A stretch of DNA of 64,000 bases from Ruegeria sediminis (lineage in GTDB: Bacteria > Pseudomonadota > Alphaproteobacteria > Rhodobacterales > Rhodobacteraceae): the NCBI RefSeq assembly GCF_005938215.1, contig NZ_VCPD01000003.1, positions 558,001 to 622,000 of the forward strand, written 5' to 3'. Both the position numbers and the translations under genes were made by a program. Position 1 is the first letter of the stretch, and each line of letters starts with the position of its first letter. Below, piece after piece: positions 46,139 through 55,381 of the stretch. Under the pieces are notes generated by a model. That model saw only the letters and a list, made by a program, of their open reading frames with translations, was not told where the DNA came from and did not search any database.

Positions 46139-48139
46139 TCAGCGCCAGAGGTGCGCATGGGTCGAAAAAACGCCCTGCGCCTTGGAGAGCAGCCGGTTGA
46201 GCAGCCCGGTATGCGCGGGTTTCCCGGCCGCAAGCCGATCGATGGCAACCTCGACCGGACAAGGAAGGCCAGTCACGGGGTCCAGGTAGCGCGGATAGTC
46301 AATGAGCGCGGCGTGGACGAGGCCCAGCAACGATGGCCGGGCGCCACGCCGAACAGGCACCGCGCCCAGATCCTGTGTCAGGCCCCAACCTGCATAGAAA
46401 GGCGCGCCGAGCGTGGTGACGCGGACCCCGCGCAACAACGCCTCGAACCCGGTCAGGGACGTCATGGTCCACACCTCCTGCACCTGCGCCAGCAACGCGG
46501 CGGGATCGGAGTTCGTGGCGACGACATCCGCCAAATCTTCGTCGACGATGGCGCCGTCTCGCAGCCCGGCTTCGACATCCGGGTGTGGCTTGTAAATGAT
46601 CACGGCCCCGGGGTTCGCCTCGCGCGTCCGGCGCAGCAGCCCGAGATTCGTCTTCACTTCGCCGGCGCCCTTGAGGATCGAGGCGTCGTCTTCGACCTGA
46701 CCTGGCACGAGGATGCGGTGGCCCTTGGGAAGTTCAGGGCACGGCCCGCCGGCATTGTATTTGCTCAGGCCCTCGCGCACGAGGCGCGCGACCAGCCGTT
46801 CCGCGCGAAGCTGCTGGTCCGGGCGGAGGGCTTCGCGGGCGGCGATCAGGGTTTCAAGGCGGCTGGGACGCGTCGGGTCATAGTAAATGCCCTGATCGTC
46901 GGTCACCAGCGACAGTGGCGGCACCAGTTGTGCGCCCAAACCGCGCGAGCGCAGAAAACCGTCTTCGACCCGGACAACCCCGTCGTCGGGTCCGGCCCGG
47001 CTGGCCCAAACCATATGGGGCCGCAGACCGGCTGGATCGGGCGATTCGGTGAAGCGAATCTTTTTGTGCCGGCCGAAGAATTTCTGCAAATGCGGTCGCT
47101 TCCAGACCCTCATGCCCGCGGCGGTCCAACCCCGGTGGTCCTGGCGCCAGGCTCTCGTCTGGGCCTCGAGCGTGTCCAACACCGTTTCCAGTTCGCACAA
47201 CGTGTCGCGATAGGGGTCGTACCACGTTGGGTAAAGCACCATCGCGGCAGCGAACAGTTGCGCGCGGGTCAGGTTCCGTTGTCGGCGGGGCAGGGGGTTT
47301 TCGTCGTGCGTCAGGCCCCATCCAGCATAGAAGGGGTCGCCGAAGACGCGAGGCTTGTGCCCCGCCAATATGGCCTCGAAGCCGAACTGGGACGACAGGG
47401 TATAGACGCCCACGGCCCCTTCAAGCAGCGACCAGGGGTTGATCGCCTGGTCCAGAAGGGTGACGCGTTCGGTCGCGTCCTGTGCCGAGAAATGGCCGGA
47501 ACGGTATCCCGCGGCCGTTTCGGGATGCAACTTGACGAGCACGCGCGCGCCGGGGTTTTCCACCTGCGCCGCAACCAGCATCTCGCGGAACAACGCCTCG
47601 GTGCCGCCGCTGGCGGTCACCGCCGCGTCGTCGCGGGTCTGATCCACGACCAGCACGTAACCGGGCTCCGGCGCGGGAATGTCCGGATCATGGGCGGAAT
47701 ACTTGCTCAGCTGCAGTTCGCGCATCCGCTCCATCGCGCCCCGTGCGCGGTCGAGCAGGGCGGTGTCGTCGAGCGGGTGGCTGCCGAGCATCCGTTCCAG
47801 GTCCGAGGGTTGCTCGGGATCGAAATGGACGCCAGAGCGGTCCAGCAAAAGCCCGAGCGGCGGTTCGCCGCTGCGCCCGGGCTGGAGCGATCTGAGGAAC
47901 GCATCCTCGACCCGAAGCAGGGGCGTATTTCGGGTTGCCGCGATACCGCGGCCGCGATGTGCGGTCGGGCTGTTTCCCCAGATGCCGACCATGTCACCCG
48001 GACCCGGCAGGCCCAGCCGGATATCATACCCGCTCAGGTCCAGAATTCTGCGAATGCGCCCTTGGGTCAGAAAGCCGCCGTTGAAAACAAACAGCCGGGA
48101 GCGTTCGCACCCGGCTGCAGGGTTTTCGTCAGCGATCAC
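46139..48139 (-). CDS. kpsC: Capsule polysaccharide biosynthesis protein KpsC-like (Kdo transferase)
   Basis: A 666-residue protein made of two related halves (about 1-320 and 330-666). Each half has a segment like VFGDPFYAGWGLTHD (~265) or TLGAPFYAGWGLTQD (~570) and a SKYNAGGP/SKYSAHDP segment. KpsC homologues are dual beta-Kdo transferases that build the poly-Kdo linker on phosphatidylglycerol for ABC-transporter-dependent capsule export, and the duplication fits that. The start is GTG 48139, 4 bp from the export gene stop. It is antisense to, and convergent with, ribD. Confidence 0.9.
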   Translation of the reverse strand: MIADENPAAGCERSRLFVFNGGFLTQGRIRRILDLSGYDIRLGLPGPGDMVGIWGNSPTAHRGRGIAATRNTPLLRVEDAFLRSLQPGRSGEPPLGLLLDRSGVHFDPEQPSDLERMLGSHPLDDTALLDRARGAMERMRELQLSKYSAHDPDIPAPEPGYVLVVDQTRDDAAVTASGGTEALFREMLVAAQVENPGARVLVKLHPETAAGYRSGHFSAQDATERVTLLDQAINPWSLLEGAVGVYTLSSQFGFEAILAGHKPRVFGDPFYAGWGLTHDENPLPRRQRNLTRAQLFAAAMVLYPTWYDPYRDTLCELETVLDTLEAQTRAWRQDHRGWTAAGMRVWKRPHLQKFFGRHKKIRFTESPDPAGLRPHMVWASRAGPDDGVVRVEDGFLRSRGLGAQLVPPLSLVTDDQGIYYDPTRPSRLETLIAAREALRPDQQLRAERLVARLVREGLSKYNAGGPCPELPKGHRILVPGQVEDDASILKGAGEVKTNLGLLRRTREANPGAVIIYKPHPDVEAGLRDGAIVDEDLADVVATNSDPAALLAQVQEVWTMTSLTGFEALLRGVRVTTLGAPFYAGWGLTQDLGAVPVRRGARPSLLGLVHAALIDYPRYLDPVTGLPCPVEVAIDRLAAGKPAHTGLLNRLLSKAQGVFSTHAHLWR

Positions 48140-48143
48140 GGCC

Positions 48144-49277
48144 TCAACTGCCTGTCAGGGTCGCGACATTGGCAAAGGGCGTCAGACCGCCGGCGACCAG
48201 CGATATTGTCTTGGTCCATTGTGCGTAAGGTGCTTCGGTGACGTAGATCGTGTCGTCATCGCGGATCACGAAGTCGCGTGCGACGAACAGGCCGTTGGGT
48301 CCTGTCAGGTTCAGCACGTAGACCATGCGCTGTTCCCCCTGAAGGTCCGCCCGTCCCAGCACCTGCCGGGCAATGTCCTGCGTCTCATCGCGCAGGATGA
48401 AGACGCCCGTCGGGTCCGAGGACAGGGACAGCAGGCCGCCGACCTGCGCCAGCGCCTCAAGTGCGGACAGATCCTGGCTGTCGAACGCGACACGGGCCTG
48501 GCTGCCGGTTGCGCCAAGCGCCGTATAGCTGCGTTTGTCCTTTTCGACCAGAATGCGGTCGCCACCCCGCAGGGCGATATCGAGGTTGGGGTTCTTGAAC
48601 ACGTCCTCGTACCAGACCGTGCCCCTCTGATCGCCGCGGATGACGGTCACCTGCGCGATTTCGGGGGCCACCGCCACACCGCCCGCTTTCGCGAGCATGT
48701 TGGACAGGGTCCGCGTCGGGCGCTCGATGGGGTAGACGCCCGGCGCGCCGATGGCGCCGGTCAGCGACACGGTGGATCCGTCGCCGGCGATGCGGCGCAC
48801 CTGCACCTGCGGATCCGGCGTCTGTTCCTGCAGCTTCGAGGTTATCAACTCCCGCAGCTGCTCGGGCGTGTTGCCCGAGGCGCGTACGCGCCCGGCATAG
48901 GGCACGAAGATGTAGCCGTCGCTGTCCACCTGCACTTCTTCCAGCGCAGTCTGATTGCCGGTTTCTCCGGCCAGCAGGCCGTCATCTACGTTTTCCCAGA
49001 TTGTCAGTCCCAGCACGTCGCCCGGACGCACGGTATCGGCGGTCAGGCTGGCCGCGCTCCGGAAAGAGGAATTGAAACCGAGCTCAGGCACGGCGGCAGC
49101 AGCGCGGGCCACGCGGTCATCTACGGCCACTACGAAGGCATTGCCGCCGTCCTGAACGGAACCGGCGAGAATCTGGTTCTTGCTTGGGCCGGATTTCGGC
49201 AGTTGGCAGGCGGCCACAAGTCCACATGCGACAAGCAAGGCGAACCGCTTCGCCCAAACTGCAGGGTAGGATTTCAC
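48144..49277 (-). CDS. Polysaccharide export outer-membrane lipoprotein (Wza/KpsD family)
   Basis: A 377-residue lipoprotein (FALLVACGLVAACQLPKSG, lipobox VAAC). A poly-export domain (about 75-175: VRPGDVLGLTIWENVDDG ... VDSDGYIFVPYAGRVRASG) is followed by SLBB domains (VSLTGAIGAPGVYPI). Such proteins form the periplasmic/outer-membrane channel for capsule. It is the middle gene of three; the gap to kpsC is 4 bp and to kpsS is 102 bp. The inner-membrane ABC transporter (KpsM/T) is not in the window. Confidence 0.92.
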   Translation of the reverse strand: MKSYPAVWAKRFALLVACGLVAACQLPKSGPSKNQILAGSVQDGGNAFVVAVDDRVARAAAAVPELGFNSSFRSAASLTADTVRPGDVLGLTIWENVDDGLLAGETGNQTALEEVQVDSDGYIFVPYAGRVRASGNTPEQLRELITSKLQEQTPDPQVQVRRIAGDGSTVSLTGAIGAPGVYPIERPTRTLSNMLAKAGGVAVAPEIAQVTVIRGDQRGTVWYEDVFKNPNLDIALRGGDRILVEKDKRSYTALGATGSQARVAFDSQDLSALEALAQVGGLLSLSSDPTGVFILRDETQDIARQVLGRADLQGEQRMVYVLNLTGPNGLFVARDFVIRDDDTIYVTEAPYAQWTKTISLVAGGLTPFANVATLTGS

Positions 49278-49379
49278 TGCCGGGTTTCCTCAAACATTAT
49301 TGTTTCTTGTTTCCGCCAAGGATTCTGCGGCCAATCTATCCAGTTCGAATTGGAACATCCAGTCTCGGACCGGGGCTGG

Positions 49380-50717
49380 TCATTTCACAAGGCGCAACTG
49401 TGGCTCGGGAGTCGATGTTCCGGTTTCGAACGCCTCGTAGGGATCTTCGGGCCGCAGCACCATGTCGATCACCCGGCGCAGCAACTGCTGCCGTCCCCTG
49501 CGCGAATAGTAGCCTCCGGGAACCTGGCTGGTCGCCAGCAGATAGCGCCGGTAGGTGCGGTAGGCCGGACCGTCGGGTTGTTGCGGATTGGCGAAGAATT
49601 CCTCGACCGGCTGCGTCGAGACGAATTCCGGTTTGGCGTAGACCGAGCGGCCAAAAACCCGCAATGGGATGCCTCGCCAGAGCGCCTGCAGGCCGGCGGT
49701 CGAGTTGATCGTCAGGGCCGAACGTGCGTCATCGAGCAGTGTCGCCAGTTTTCCGCCCGGCACGTAATGCACGCGGCCCCGCAGCCCGTGCTGACGCACC
49801 AATCGCCGAATTTCCCGGCGCAGCGGGGCGGTGTTGTTTTCAAGGGGATGTTCCTTGATGACAAGGTGGTGGTGCCGCGGGGCGCCCTTGGCGAAACCGC
49901 CGACGACCTGTTCCAGGAACTCGGTCATGCAGGAATAATCCGAGTGGCTTTGCACCGAACTGTCATGCGCCAGTTGCAGCAGGACGAGGTGGTACGGATA
50001 ACCGCCGCGCCGGACACGGGCGGTCGCCCATGCGCGTTCCAGCCTGTGCACGGGCATCAGCAGTAGACGTCTGAAATACAAGCCGAACTCTTGCGATACC
50101 GTCAGCGCGCGATGCGGACGGAAGTTTCGGTACTTGCGGTTCGCGAACATCACGAACCAGTGGTAGAGCGCGCCATGGAAGACGTGTTGGCGCATGTCGC
50201 CCCAGTGCGAAGGAGGTGGCGGCGCCTCGGCGTCCGAATGTGTCAGCGCCTGACGCATCCGATCGACTCCCATCGCCATCAGGCGCGAGTTGCCATTGGA
50301 TCCGTCCCGCTCGTAGGTGATCCACCAGGGACGCAGATACCCTTCTTCGAAGACATGGACCGCCACGCCCCGGGATCGCGCGATTTCGACCGCCCGGGCA
50401 TGAATGGGGCGGGTGTCGCCATAAAGAACGATGTCGGTGACGCCGAGATCGGTCACGAGCCCGTCGAAAAAAGAAGGCCAAACCTCGGGATGTCCCAGAA
50501 AGGGGATGTAGCTTTTTCTGTCGAACCAGAAGGCGCGGTCGCCGGCGTTGAAGCCGACGCGCCGGACGTCGGCGCCGGATTTTCGCAACATGCGGCCGAG
50601 CGCGTCAAAGAACGGGCCGTGCGGGCCCTGCAGAAACAGAAAGACGCGGACCGCGGCCGGAGGCGCGGATTTCAGGGCTTCCCGGGACATGGCCCGCTGC
50701 TCGGTCCTTTTCGGCAT
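49380..50717 (-). CDS. kpsS: Capsule polysaccharide transferase KpsS-like
   Basis: A 445-residue protein of the KpsS family, which adds the first Kdo to phosphatidylglycerol in the capsule linker. Recognisable segments are FLFLQGPHGPFFDALG, DTRPIHARAVEIA, HVFEEGYLRPWWITYER and the nucleotide-sugar-binding region VIKEHPLENN, followed by TINSTAGLQALWRGIPLRVFG. It leads the three-gene capsule unit, divergent from ribE, with the two starts 115 bp apart. The start at 50717 is the longest Met; a start at MSREALK is possible. Confidence 0.9.
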   Translation of the reverse strand: MPKRTEQRAMSREALKSAPPAAVRVFLFLQGPHGPFFDALGRMLRKSGADVRRVGFNAGDRAFWFDRKSYIPFLGHPEVWPSFFDGLVTDLGVTDIVLYGDTRPIHARAVEIARSRGVAVHVFEEGYLRPWWITYERDGSNGNSRLMAMGVDRMRQALTHSDAEAPPPPSHWGDMRQHVFHGALYHWFVMFANRKYRNFRPHRALTVSQEFGLYFRRLLLMPVHRLERAWATARVRRGGYPYHLVLLQLAHDSSVQSHSDYSCMTEFLEQVVGGFAKGAPRHHHLVIKEHPLENNTAPLRREIRRLVRQHGLRGRVHYVPGGKLATLLDDARSALTINSTAGLQALWRGIPLRVFGRSVYAKPEFVSTQPVEEFFANPQQPDGPAYRTYRRYLLATSQVPGGYYSRRGRQQLLRRVIDMVLRPEDPYEAFETGTSTPEPQLRLVK

Positions 50718-50831
50718 TTGTTCGGTTCGAATTTCAGGACGCCGTGGGAATTGCTGGCAAGGCAGGGCTTGCCCGCATCCATCTATACCGTTACCTCAGC
50801 CCTGAACGCTAGACCTACGAGGGTTAACAGG

Positions 50832-51419
50832 ATGTTTACTGGGATCGTAACCGATGTCGGCACGGTGATCGAACTTGAGCAGCGCGGCGATCTTCGCGCG
50901 CGGATCGGGACCGGATACGACACCGCCTCAATCGACATCGGGGCGTCGATCGCCAGCGACGGCGTTTGCCTGACGGTAATTGCGCTGGGCGACGACTGGT
51001 ACGACGTGGAAATCAGCGCCGAAACCGTATCCAAGACCAATCTCGGCGGTTGGAAGGTCGGCAAGCGCGTCAACCTTGAACGGGCGCTCAAGGTTGGCGA
51101 CGAGTTGGGCGGCCACATCGTCTCGGGTCACGTGGACGGCGTGGCCGAGGTTGTTGCGGTCAAGGACGAAGGAGACAGCACCCGCGTGACCCTGCGCGCC
51201 CCGAAGGACCTGGCGCGGTTCATCGCGCCGAAAGGCTCGGTGGCGCTTAACGGAACCTCATTGACCGTGAACGACGTCGACGGATGCGACTTCGGCATCA
51301 ACTTCATTCCTCACACCAAGGAAGTGACCACCTGGGGCGACGTTTCGGTCGGCGATCAGGTGAACCTGGAAATCGACACGCTGGCCCGTTACGTGGCGAG
51401 GCTGGCCGAGGCCGTTTGA
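50832..51419 (+). CDS. ribE: Riboflavin synthase alpha subunit
   Basis: A 195-residue enzyme that dismutates 6,7-dimethyl-8-ribityllumazine to riboflavin. Two lumazine-binding repeats are visible: MFTGIVTDVGTV near the start, and GHIVSGHVDGVAEV opening the second half. ATG 50832 is the family start (MFTGIV); the frame is open upstream but not homologous. It faces the kpsS gene and is followed by the convergent proline-racemase-family gene 16 bp away. I find no FMN riboswitch upstream. Confidence 0.95.
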   Translation: MFTGIVTDVGTVIELEQRGDLRARIGTGYDTASIDIGASIASDGVCLTVIALGDDWYDVEISAETVSKTNLGGWKVGKRVNLERALKVGDELGGHIVSGHVDGVAEVVAVKDEGDSTRVTLRAPKDLARFIAPKGSVALNGTSLTVNDVDGCDFGINFIPHTKEVTTWGDVSVGDQVNLEIDTLARYVARLAEAV

Positions 51420-51435
51420 CCGTACCGGGTGAACG

Positions 51436-52488
51436 TCACCACATATCCCCGACGGTATAGCCCGACGGGAACGGATCGGTTGGATCCAGCGTCCAGTTCG
51501 CGGTGCCGTGTATCCAGGCCTGGCCGGACAGGGTCGGTACGATGGCGGGGTAGGGGCCGACGGTCGTCGTTTCGACGATGCGGCCGGTGAAGGTTGTGCC
51601 GAGTGGCCCCGCGTTGACATATGCCTCGCCCACGCCCAGCATCCCCCGAGCGTGCAGAACCGCCATCTTGGCGCAGGTTCCGGTGCCGCAGGGCGAGCGG
51701 TCCAGGATTCCCGAGGCATCCTGCGGGCGCGCCGGATCGAAAGGCCCCGTGGAAATGGTGATCGCACCCCGTCCTTGGGTGCCGGTTGCGACGGGCGGCC
51801 CCCAAAGATTGGTGATCGTCGGTCCGGTGATCGCCGGGTTCTCGGGGTGCGATACGGGAAGCTGTTCCACCGTCGCGTGGCGGATCGCCTCTGAAACCCG
51901 GACGATTTCGGCGCCGTTGTTGGCGTCCAGCGAAACACCCAGTTTCGCGGCCTCGGCCAGTACGAAGAACATGCCGCCCCAGGCCACGTCGACGGTGACA
52001 GTGCCCAGCCCAGCGACCTCGACAGGGGCGTCCAGGTGAACGGCGAAAGCGGGCACGTTGCGAAACTCGACCCGTGTAACCTTTCCGTCCCGGCATTCCG
52101 CCCGAACCCGGATCAGCCCGGCGGGCGCTTCGAGGGTCAGTTCCGTCACCGGTTCGACCATCGGCAGGATGCCGGTTTCCAGCAGGACCGTCACGACGCA
52201 GATCGTGTTCGAGCCGGACATGGGCGGGTATTCCGTCTGCTCCATGATGATGAAGCCCGCATCTGCCGCCGGATCGCAGGGCGGCACCAGCGCATTGCAG
52301 CAGAGGCCCGGATTTCCGCGCGGCTCGCGCAGCATCATCAACCGGACCTCGTCCAGGTTGGACTGCATCCATCGCATCTTTTCAAAGACCGAATTTCCGG
52401 GCAGGTGCGGCAGGCCGCCGGTGATGACCCGGCCGGGTTCGCCCTCGGCATGAGCTTCGACCGCGGTGATCATGCGGGACAGGCGCAT
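51436..52488 (-). CDS. Proline racemase superfamily protein, Ser/Cys type (4-hydroxyproline epimerase-like)
   Basis: A 350-residue enzyme of the proline racemase superfamily. The first catalytic position, usually Cys, is Ser (PPMSGSNTICVVTVLLETG), and the second keeps Cys (DRSPCGTGTCAKMAVLHARG). From memory, the Ser/Cys pairing occurs in 4-hydroxyproline 2-epimerases and some trans-3-hydroxyproline dehydratases, so the product is one of these; I lean to epimerase. ATG 52488 follows GAGGAGAAC. It interrupts the riboflavin genes on the opposite strand and has no hydroxyproline catabolic partner beside it. Confidence 0.8.
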   Translation of the reverse strand: MRLSRMITAVEAHAEGEPGRVITGGLPHLPGNSVFEKMRWMQSNLDEVRLMMLREPRGNPGLCCNALVPPCDPAADAGFIIMEQTEYPPMSGSNTICVVTVLLETGILPMVEPVTELTLEAPAGLIRVRAECRDGKVTRVEFRNVPAFAVHLDAPVEVAGLGTVTVDVAWGGMFFVLAEAAKLGVSLDANNGAEIVRVSEAIRHATVEQLPVSHPENPAITGPTITNLWGPPVATGTQGRGAITISTGPFDPARPQDASGILDRSPCGTGTCAKMAVLHARGMLGVGEAYVNAGPLGTTFTGRIVETTTVGPYPAIVPTLSGQAWIHGTANWTLDPTDPFPSGYTVGDMW

Positions 52489-52630
52489 GGCGTTCTCCTC
52501 ATTCGTTCGGCGCACGCTACCGCCCGCGGCAACGCCGCGTCCAGCCCCGTCAATGCCGTTTGCGGTCTGGTCTTTGCGGCGCTTGTGGTCTATCCCGCCT
52601 TGCGAGACATTCTCTGCGAAAGGCTGCCCC

Positions 52631-53752
52631 ATGAGCTTTGAGACCCCCGGCCCGGTAGAGGCCCAGTTGCGCGACGCGATCAGCCCGATCGAGGAGATCA
52701 TCGAAGAGGCCCGCAAGGGCCGGATGTACATCCTTGTCGATCATGAAGACCGCGAGAACGAGGGCGATCTTTGCATTGCCGCCGAGTTCGCCGATGCGGC
52801 GGCGATCAACTTCATGGCCACCCACGGGCGCGGCCTGATCTGCCTGCCGATGACCGCCGAGCGGATCGAACGGTTGGGCCTGCCGATGATGGCGGTGAAC
52901 AACTCTTCGCGGCATGAAACCGCCTTTACCGTTTCGATCGAAGCGCGCGAAGGGGTCAGTACCGGCATTTCCGCAGCCGACCGTGCGCTGACCGTCGCGA
53001 CCGCGATCAACGAGCAGAACACCATGGCGCATCTTGCAACGCCGGGTCACGTCTTCCCGCTGCGGGCCAAGCGCGGCGGCGTTCTGGTGCGGGCAGGGCA
53101 TACCGAGGCGGTGGTGGACATCTCGCGGCTGGCGGGGCTCAATCCCGCCGGCGTGATCTGCGAGATCATGAAGCCCGACGGAACCATGGCTCGGCTGCCC
53201 GATCTGGTGGATTTCGCCCGCGAACACGGGATGAAGATCGGCACCATCAGCGACCTGATCACCTATCGCTCGCGCAACGACAACCTGGTGGTCGAAACCT
53301 CGCGCGAGAGTGTCACATCGGAATTCGGCGGCGAATGGGAATTGCGGATCTTCACCGACCAGACCCACGGCGTAGAGCATGTGGTGATGATCAAGGGCGA
53401 CATCACCACGCCGGAACCGGTTCTGACCCGTACCCACGCGTTGCACGAGGCCTCCGATGTCCTGGGGCTGGGTCCCAAATCCGCGCGGGAACTGCCGCGC
53501 GCGATGGAAAAGATCGCCGCCGAGGGGCGCGGCGTGGTGTGCCTGTTCCGCGAACCGCGTCATTCGCTGTATGCCAGCGAGGAGGAAGGGCCGCGGACCA
53601 TCAAACAGACAGGTCTTGGGGCGCAGATCCTTTCCAATCTCGGACTGCATGAGCTTGTGCTGCTGACCGATTCACCTCAAACAAAGTACCTGGGTCTGGA
53701 TGCCTTCGGGCTTTCCATAGTCGGGACCCGACCGATCCTGAAGGACAAGTGA
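52631..53752 (+). CDS. ribB: 3,4-dihydroxy-2-butanone-4-phosphate synthase with degenerate GTP cyclohydrolase II domain
   Basis: A 373-residue protein of RibBA layout. The N-terminal DHBP synthase domain is intact ([34 protein letters not shown]). The C-terminal GTP cyclohydrolase II-like domain lacks the zinc-binding cysteines of active enzymes (the usual SECLTGD...RCDCG region reads [17 protein letters not shown]), so only the butanone step should be catalysed. Many alphaproteobacteria carry such RibBX-type proteins. GTP cyclohydrolase II must be encoded elsewhere. It is followed by ribH after 2 bp. Confidence 0.92.
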   Translation: MSFETPGPVEAQLRDAISPIEEIIEEARKGRMYILVDHEDRENEGDLCIAAEFADAAAINFMATHGRGLICLPMTAERIERLGLPMMAVNNSSRHETAFTVSIEAREGVSTGISAADRALTVATAINEQNTMAHLATPGHVFPLRAKRGGVLVRAGHTEAVVDISRLAGLNPAGVICEIMKPDGTMARLPDLVDFAREHGMKIGTISDLITYRSRNDNLVVETSRESVTSEFGGEWELRIFTDQTHGVEHVVMIKGDITTPEPVLTRTHALHEASDVLGLGPKSARELPRAMEKIAAEGRGVVCLFREPRHSLYASEEEGPRTIKQTGLGAQILSNLGLHELVLLTDSPQTKYLGLDAFGLSIVGTRPILKDK

Positions 53753-53754
53753 TC

Positions 53755-54306
53755 ATGGCTGGACGCGAAACCCACTACATCCTGCCGCGCGCGGAATTCG
53801 ACAAACCGGTGAAACTGCTGATCGTCGTGGCGCCCTATTACAAGGACATCGCCGACAACCTGGTGGCCGGCGCCAAGGCCGAGATCGAGGCTGCGGGCGG
53901 CAGCTGGGAAATCGTCGAAGTGCCGGGTGCCCTGGAAGTGCCCACGGCCATCGCAATGGCCGATCGCCAGTGCAACTTCGACGGCTACGTCGCGCTGGGC
54001 TGCGTGATCCGCGGAGAGACCACCCACTATGACACGGTCTGCAACGATTCCAGTCGGGCGATCCAGTTGATGGGGCTTCAGGGGCTCTGCATCGGCAACG
54101 GCATCCTGACGGTGGAAAACCGTCCGCAGGCCGAGGTGCGCGCGGACCCGGCGCAGATGAACAAAGGTGGCGGAGCCGCGGCTGCGGCCTTGCATCTGAT
54201 CGCGCTCAGCCGTAAGTGGGGCGCTTCCAAGGAGGGCGTCGGATTCAAACCGCCGTCCGAGTCCATCCTCGTGGCGGGCGACAGCAACGGATCCACTACT
54301 GCATGA
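53755..54306 (+). CDS. ribH: 6,7-dimethyl-8-ribityllumazine synthase
   Basis: A 183-residue enzyme joining the two riboflavin precursors in the penultimate step. Family signatures include EVPGALEVPTAIAMA (about 60-74), FDGYVALGCVIRGETTHYD and GNGILTVEN. I choose ATG 53755, with AAGGA about ten bases upstream; a GTG two codons earlier (53749) overlaps the ribB stop. It overlaps nusB by 4 bp (ATGA). Confidence 0.95.
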   Translation: MAGRETHYILPRAEFDKPVKLLIVVAPYYKDIADNLVAGAKAEIEAAGGSWEIVEVPGALEVPTAIAMADRQCNFDGYVALGCVIRGETTHYDTVCNDSSRAIQLMGLQGLCIGNGILTVENRPQAEVRADPAQMNKGGGAAAAALHLIALSRKWGASKEGVGFKPPSESILVAGDSNGSTTA

Positions 54307-54785
54307 CACGAACAGAAGCGCCCAAACCGGTCAGCCGGAAACGCATGATGAAATCCGCGGCGCGGCTTTATGCCGTGCAGGCCCTGTTCCAAATGGAGCG
54401 GTCGGGCCAGACCATCGAGCAGGTGGTGAGCGAGTTTCTGGATCACCGGTTCGGTGAGGTTTACGAAGGGCAGGAGATGATCGAAGGCGACGTGTCGCTG
54501 TTCCGCAAACTGGTCGATGACGCGGTGAACTACCAGGCGCCGATCGATCAGATGACCGACCGGGCGCTGGTGGCGAAATGGCCGATCGCCAGGATCGATC
54601 CAACGCTGCGTGCGGCATTTCGCGCGGCGGGCGCCGAACTGACACAAAGCGACACGCCGCCCAAAGTGGTCATCAACGAGTTCGTCGACATCGCCCGCGC
54701 CTTCTTCCCCGAGGGTCGCGAGCCGCAATTCGTCAACGCCGTACTGGATCACATGGCGCGCGAAGCCCGGCCCGAGGCATTCTGA
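54303..54785 (+). CDS. nusB: Transcription antitermination factor NusB
   Basis: A 160-residue all-helical RNA-binding protein that, with NusE (S10), recognises boxA in rRNA operon leaders. The conserved segments are SAARLYAVQALFQME and the C-terminal AKWPIARIDPTLRAAFRAAGAEL ... VVINEFVDIARAF. The ATG overlaps the ribH stop; ribH-nusB linkage is widely conserved. Length is normal. Confidence 0.95.
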   Translation: MTRTEAPKPVSRKRMMKSAARLYAVQALFQMERSGQTIEQVVSEFLDHRFGEVYEGQEMIEGDVSLFRKLVDDAVNYQAPIDQMTDRALVAKWPIARIDPTLRAAFRAAGAELTQSDTPPKVVINEFVDIARAFFPEGREPQFVNAVLDHMAREARPEAF

Positions 54786-54855
54786 AACAGCCCCGAACGC
54801 TTTACCCGGGTCAAATATGCGCTAAACTGAATGCCAGAGCGCAAGGAGACTCGCC

Positions 54856-55152
54856 ATGCCCAAACTGATCCGCCTCTACATCACCCAGGTCGCAATCGGA
54901 TTTGCCATCTCGGCGGTATTCATCGCGGCGCTCCTGCTGTTGAACGTGGCCAACCTGCGCGGCTTGATTTTCAGCTCGGACAGCGGGTTGATCGCGCTGG
55001 CAATGCTGTGGTTCATGAACGGTATCGTCTTTGCCGGAGTGCAATTCGCCTGGGCGATCATGAGCTTGGCCGAAAAACCGGAAGGTCCCCGCGGCGGCAC
55101 GCCGGTCGCTCATGCGCTGAAGCCTGTTCTCGTCAAACAGTTCCACAAATAG
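54856..55152 (+). CDS. Two-helix inner-membrane protein of unknown function
   Basis: A 98-residue protein with two transmembrane segments (about residues 8-30, ITQVAIGFAISAVFIAALLLL, and 43-67, LIALAMLWFMNGIVFAGVQFAWAIM) and a short basic C-terminal tail. ATG 54856 follows AAGGAGA. It comes 70 bp after nusB on the same strand. The family is not recognised; similar short proteins near nusB exist in Rhodobacteraceae as far as I recall. Confidence 0.8.
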   Translation: MPKLIRLYITQVAIGFAISAVFIAALLLLNVANLRGLIFSSDSGLIALAMLWFMNGIVFAGVQFAWAIMSLAEKPEGPRGGTPVAHALKPVLVKQFHK

Positions 55153-55318
55153 AGCGCGCCCAAGCAGAGTTCTTTCCTTTCCCCGCATACCCCATGCGGT
55201 GACAACTATCCTGTCGGTACTTGTTTCGCGCAGCTTTGCCGAGGCATGAAGCAAAAATGCTCTTGCCGTATCTTTTCGTGAAATCTTGCTGGCCGATACC
55301 AACTGGAAACACATCCGG

Positions 55319-55346
55319 TTGACAGAACTAAATTCGGTTGTGCACA
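55319..55346 (+). promoter_or_regulatory. Possible sigma-70 promoter for the methyltransferase-deacetylase gene
   Basis: TTGACA at 55319-55324 is a perfect -35 hexamer, but the -10 region about 17-18 bp later (CACATA) is poor. It lies in the AT-richest stretch of the window, 58 bp before the gene's start. Confidence 0.35.
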
Positions 55347-55381
55347 TAGCGTTTCTTAGTGTCTAGTTACGAGAAACGACC

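Noticed and set aside
46151..50066. Very long open frames on the plus strand (about 696 and 795 codons) opposite the capsule genes
   Set aside because: They are antisense shadows of high-GC genes; the minus-strand proteins show clear family motifs, whereas these frames do not.
50718..50831. Possible FMN riboswitch before ribE
   Set aside because: The interval is short and lacks the conserved FMN-element core; the leader of ribB (52489-52630) also shows none.
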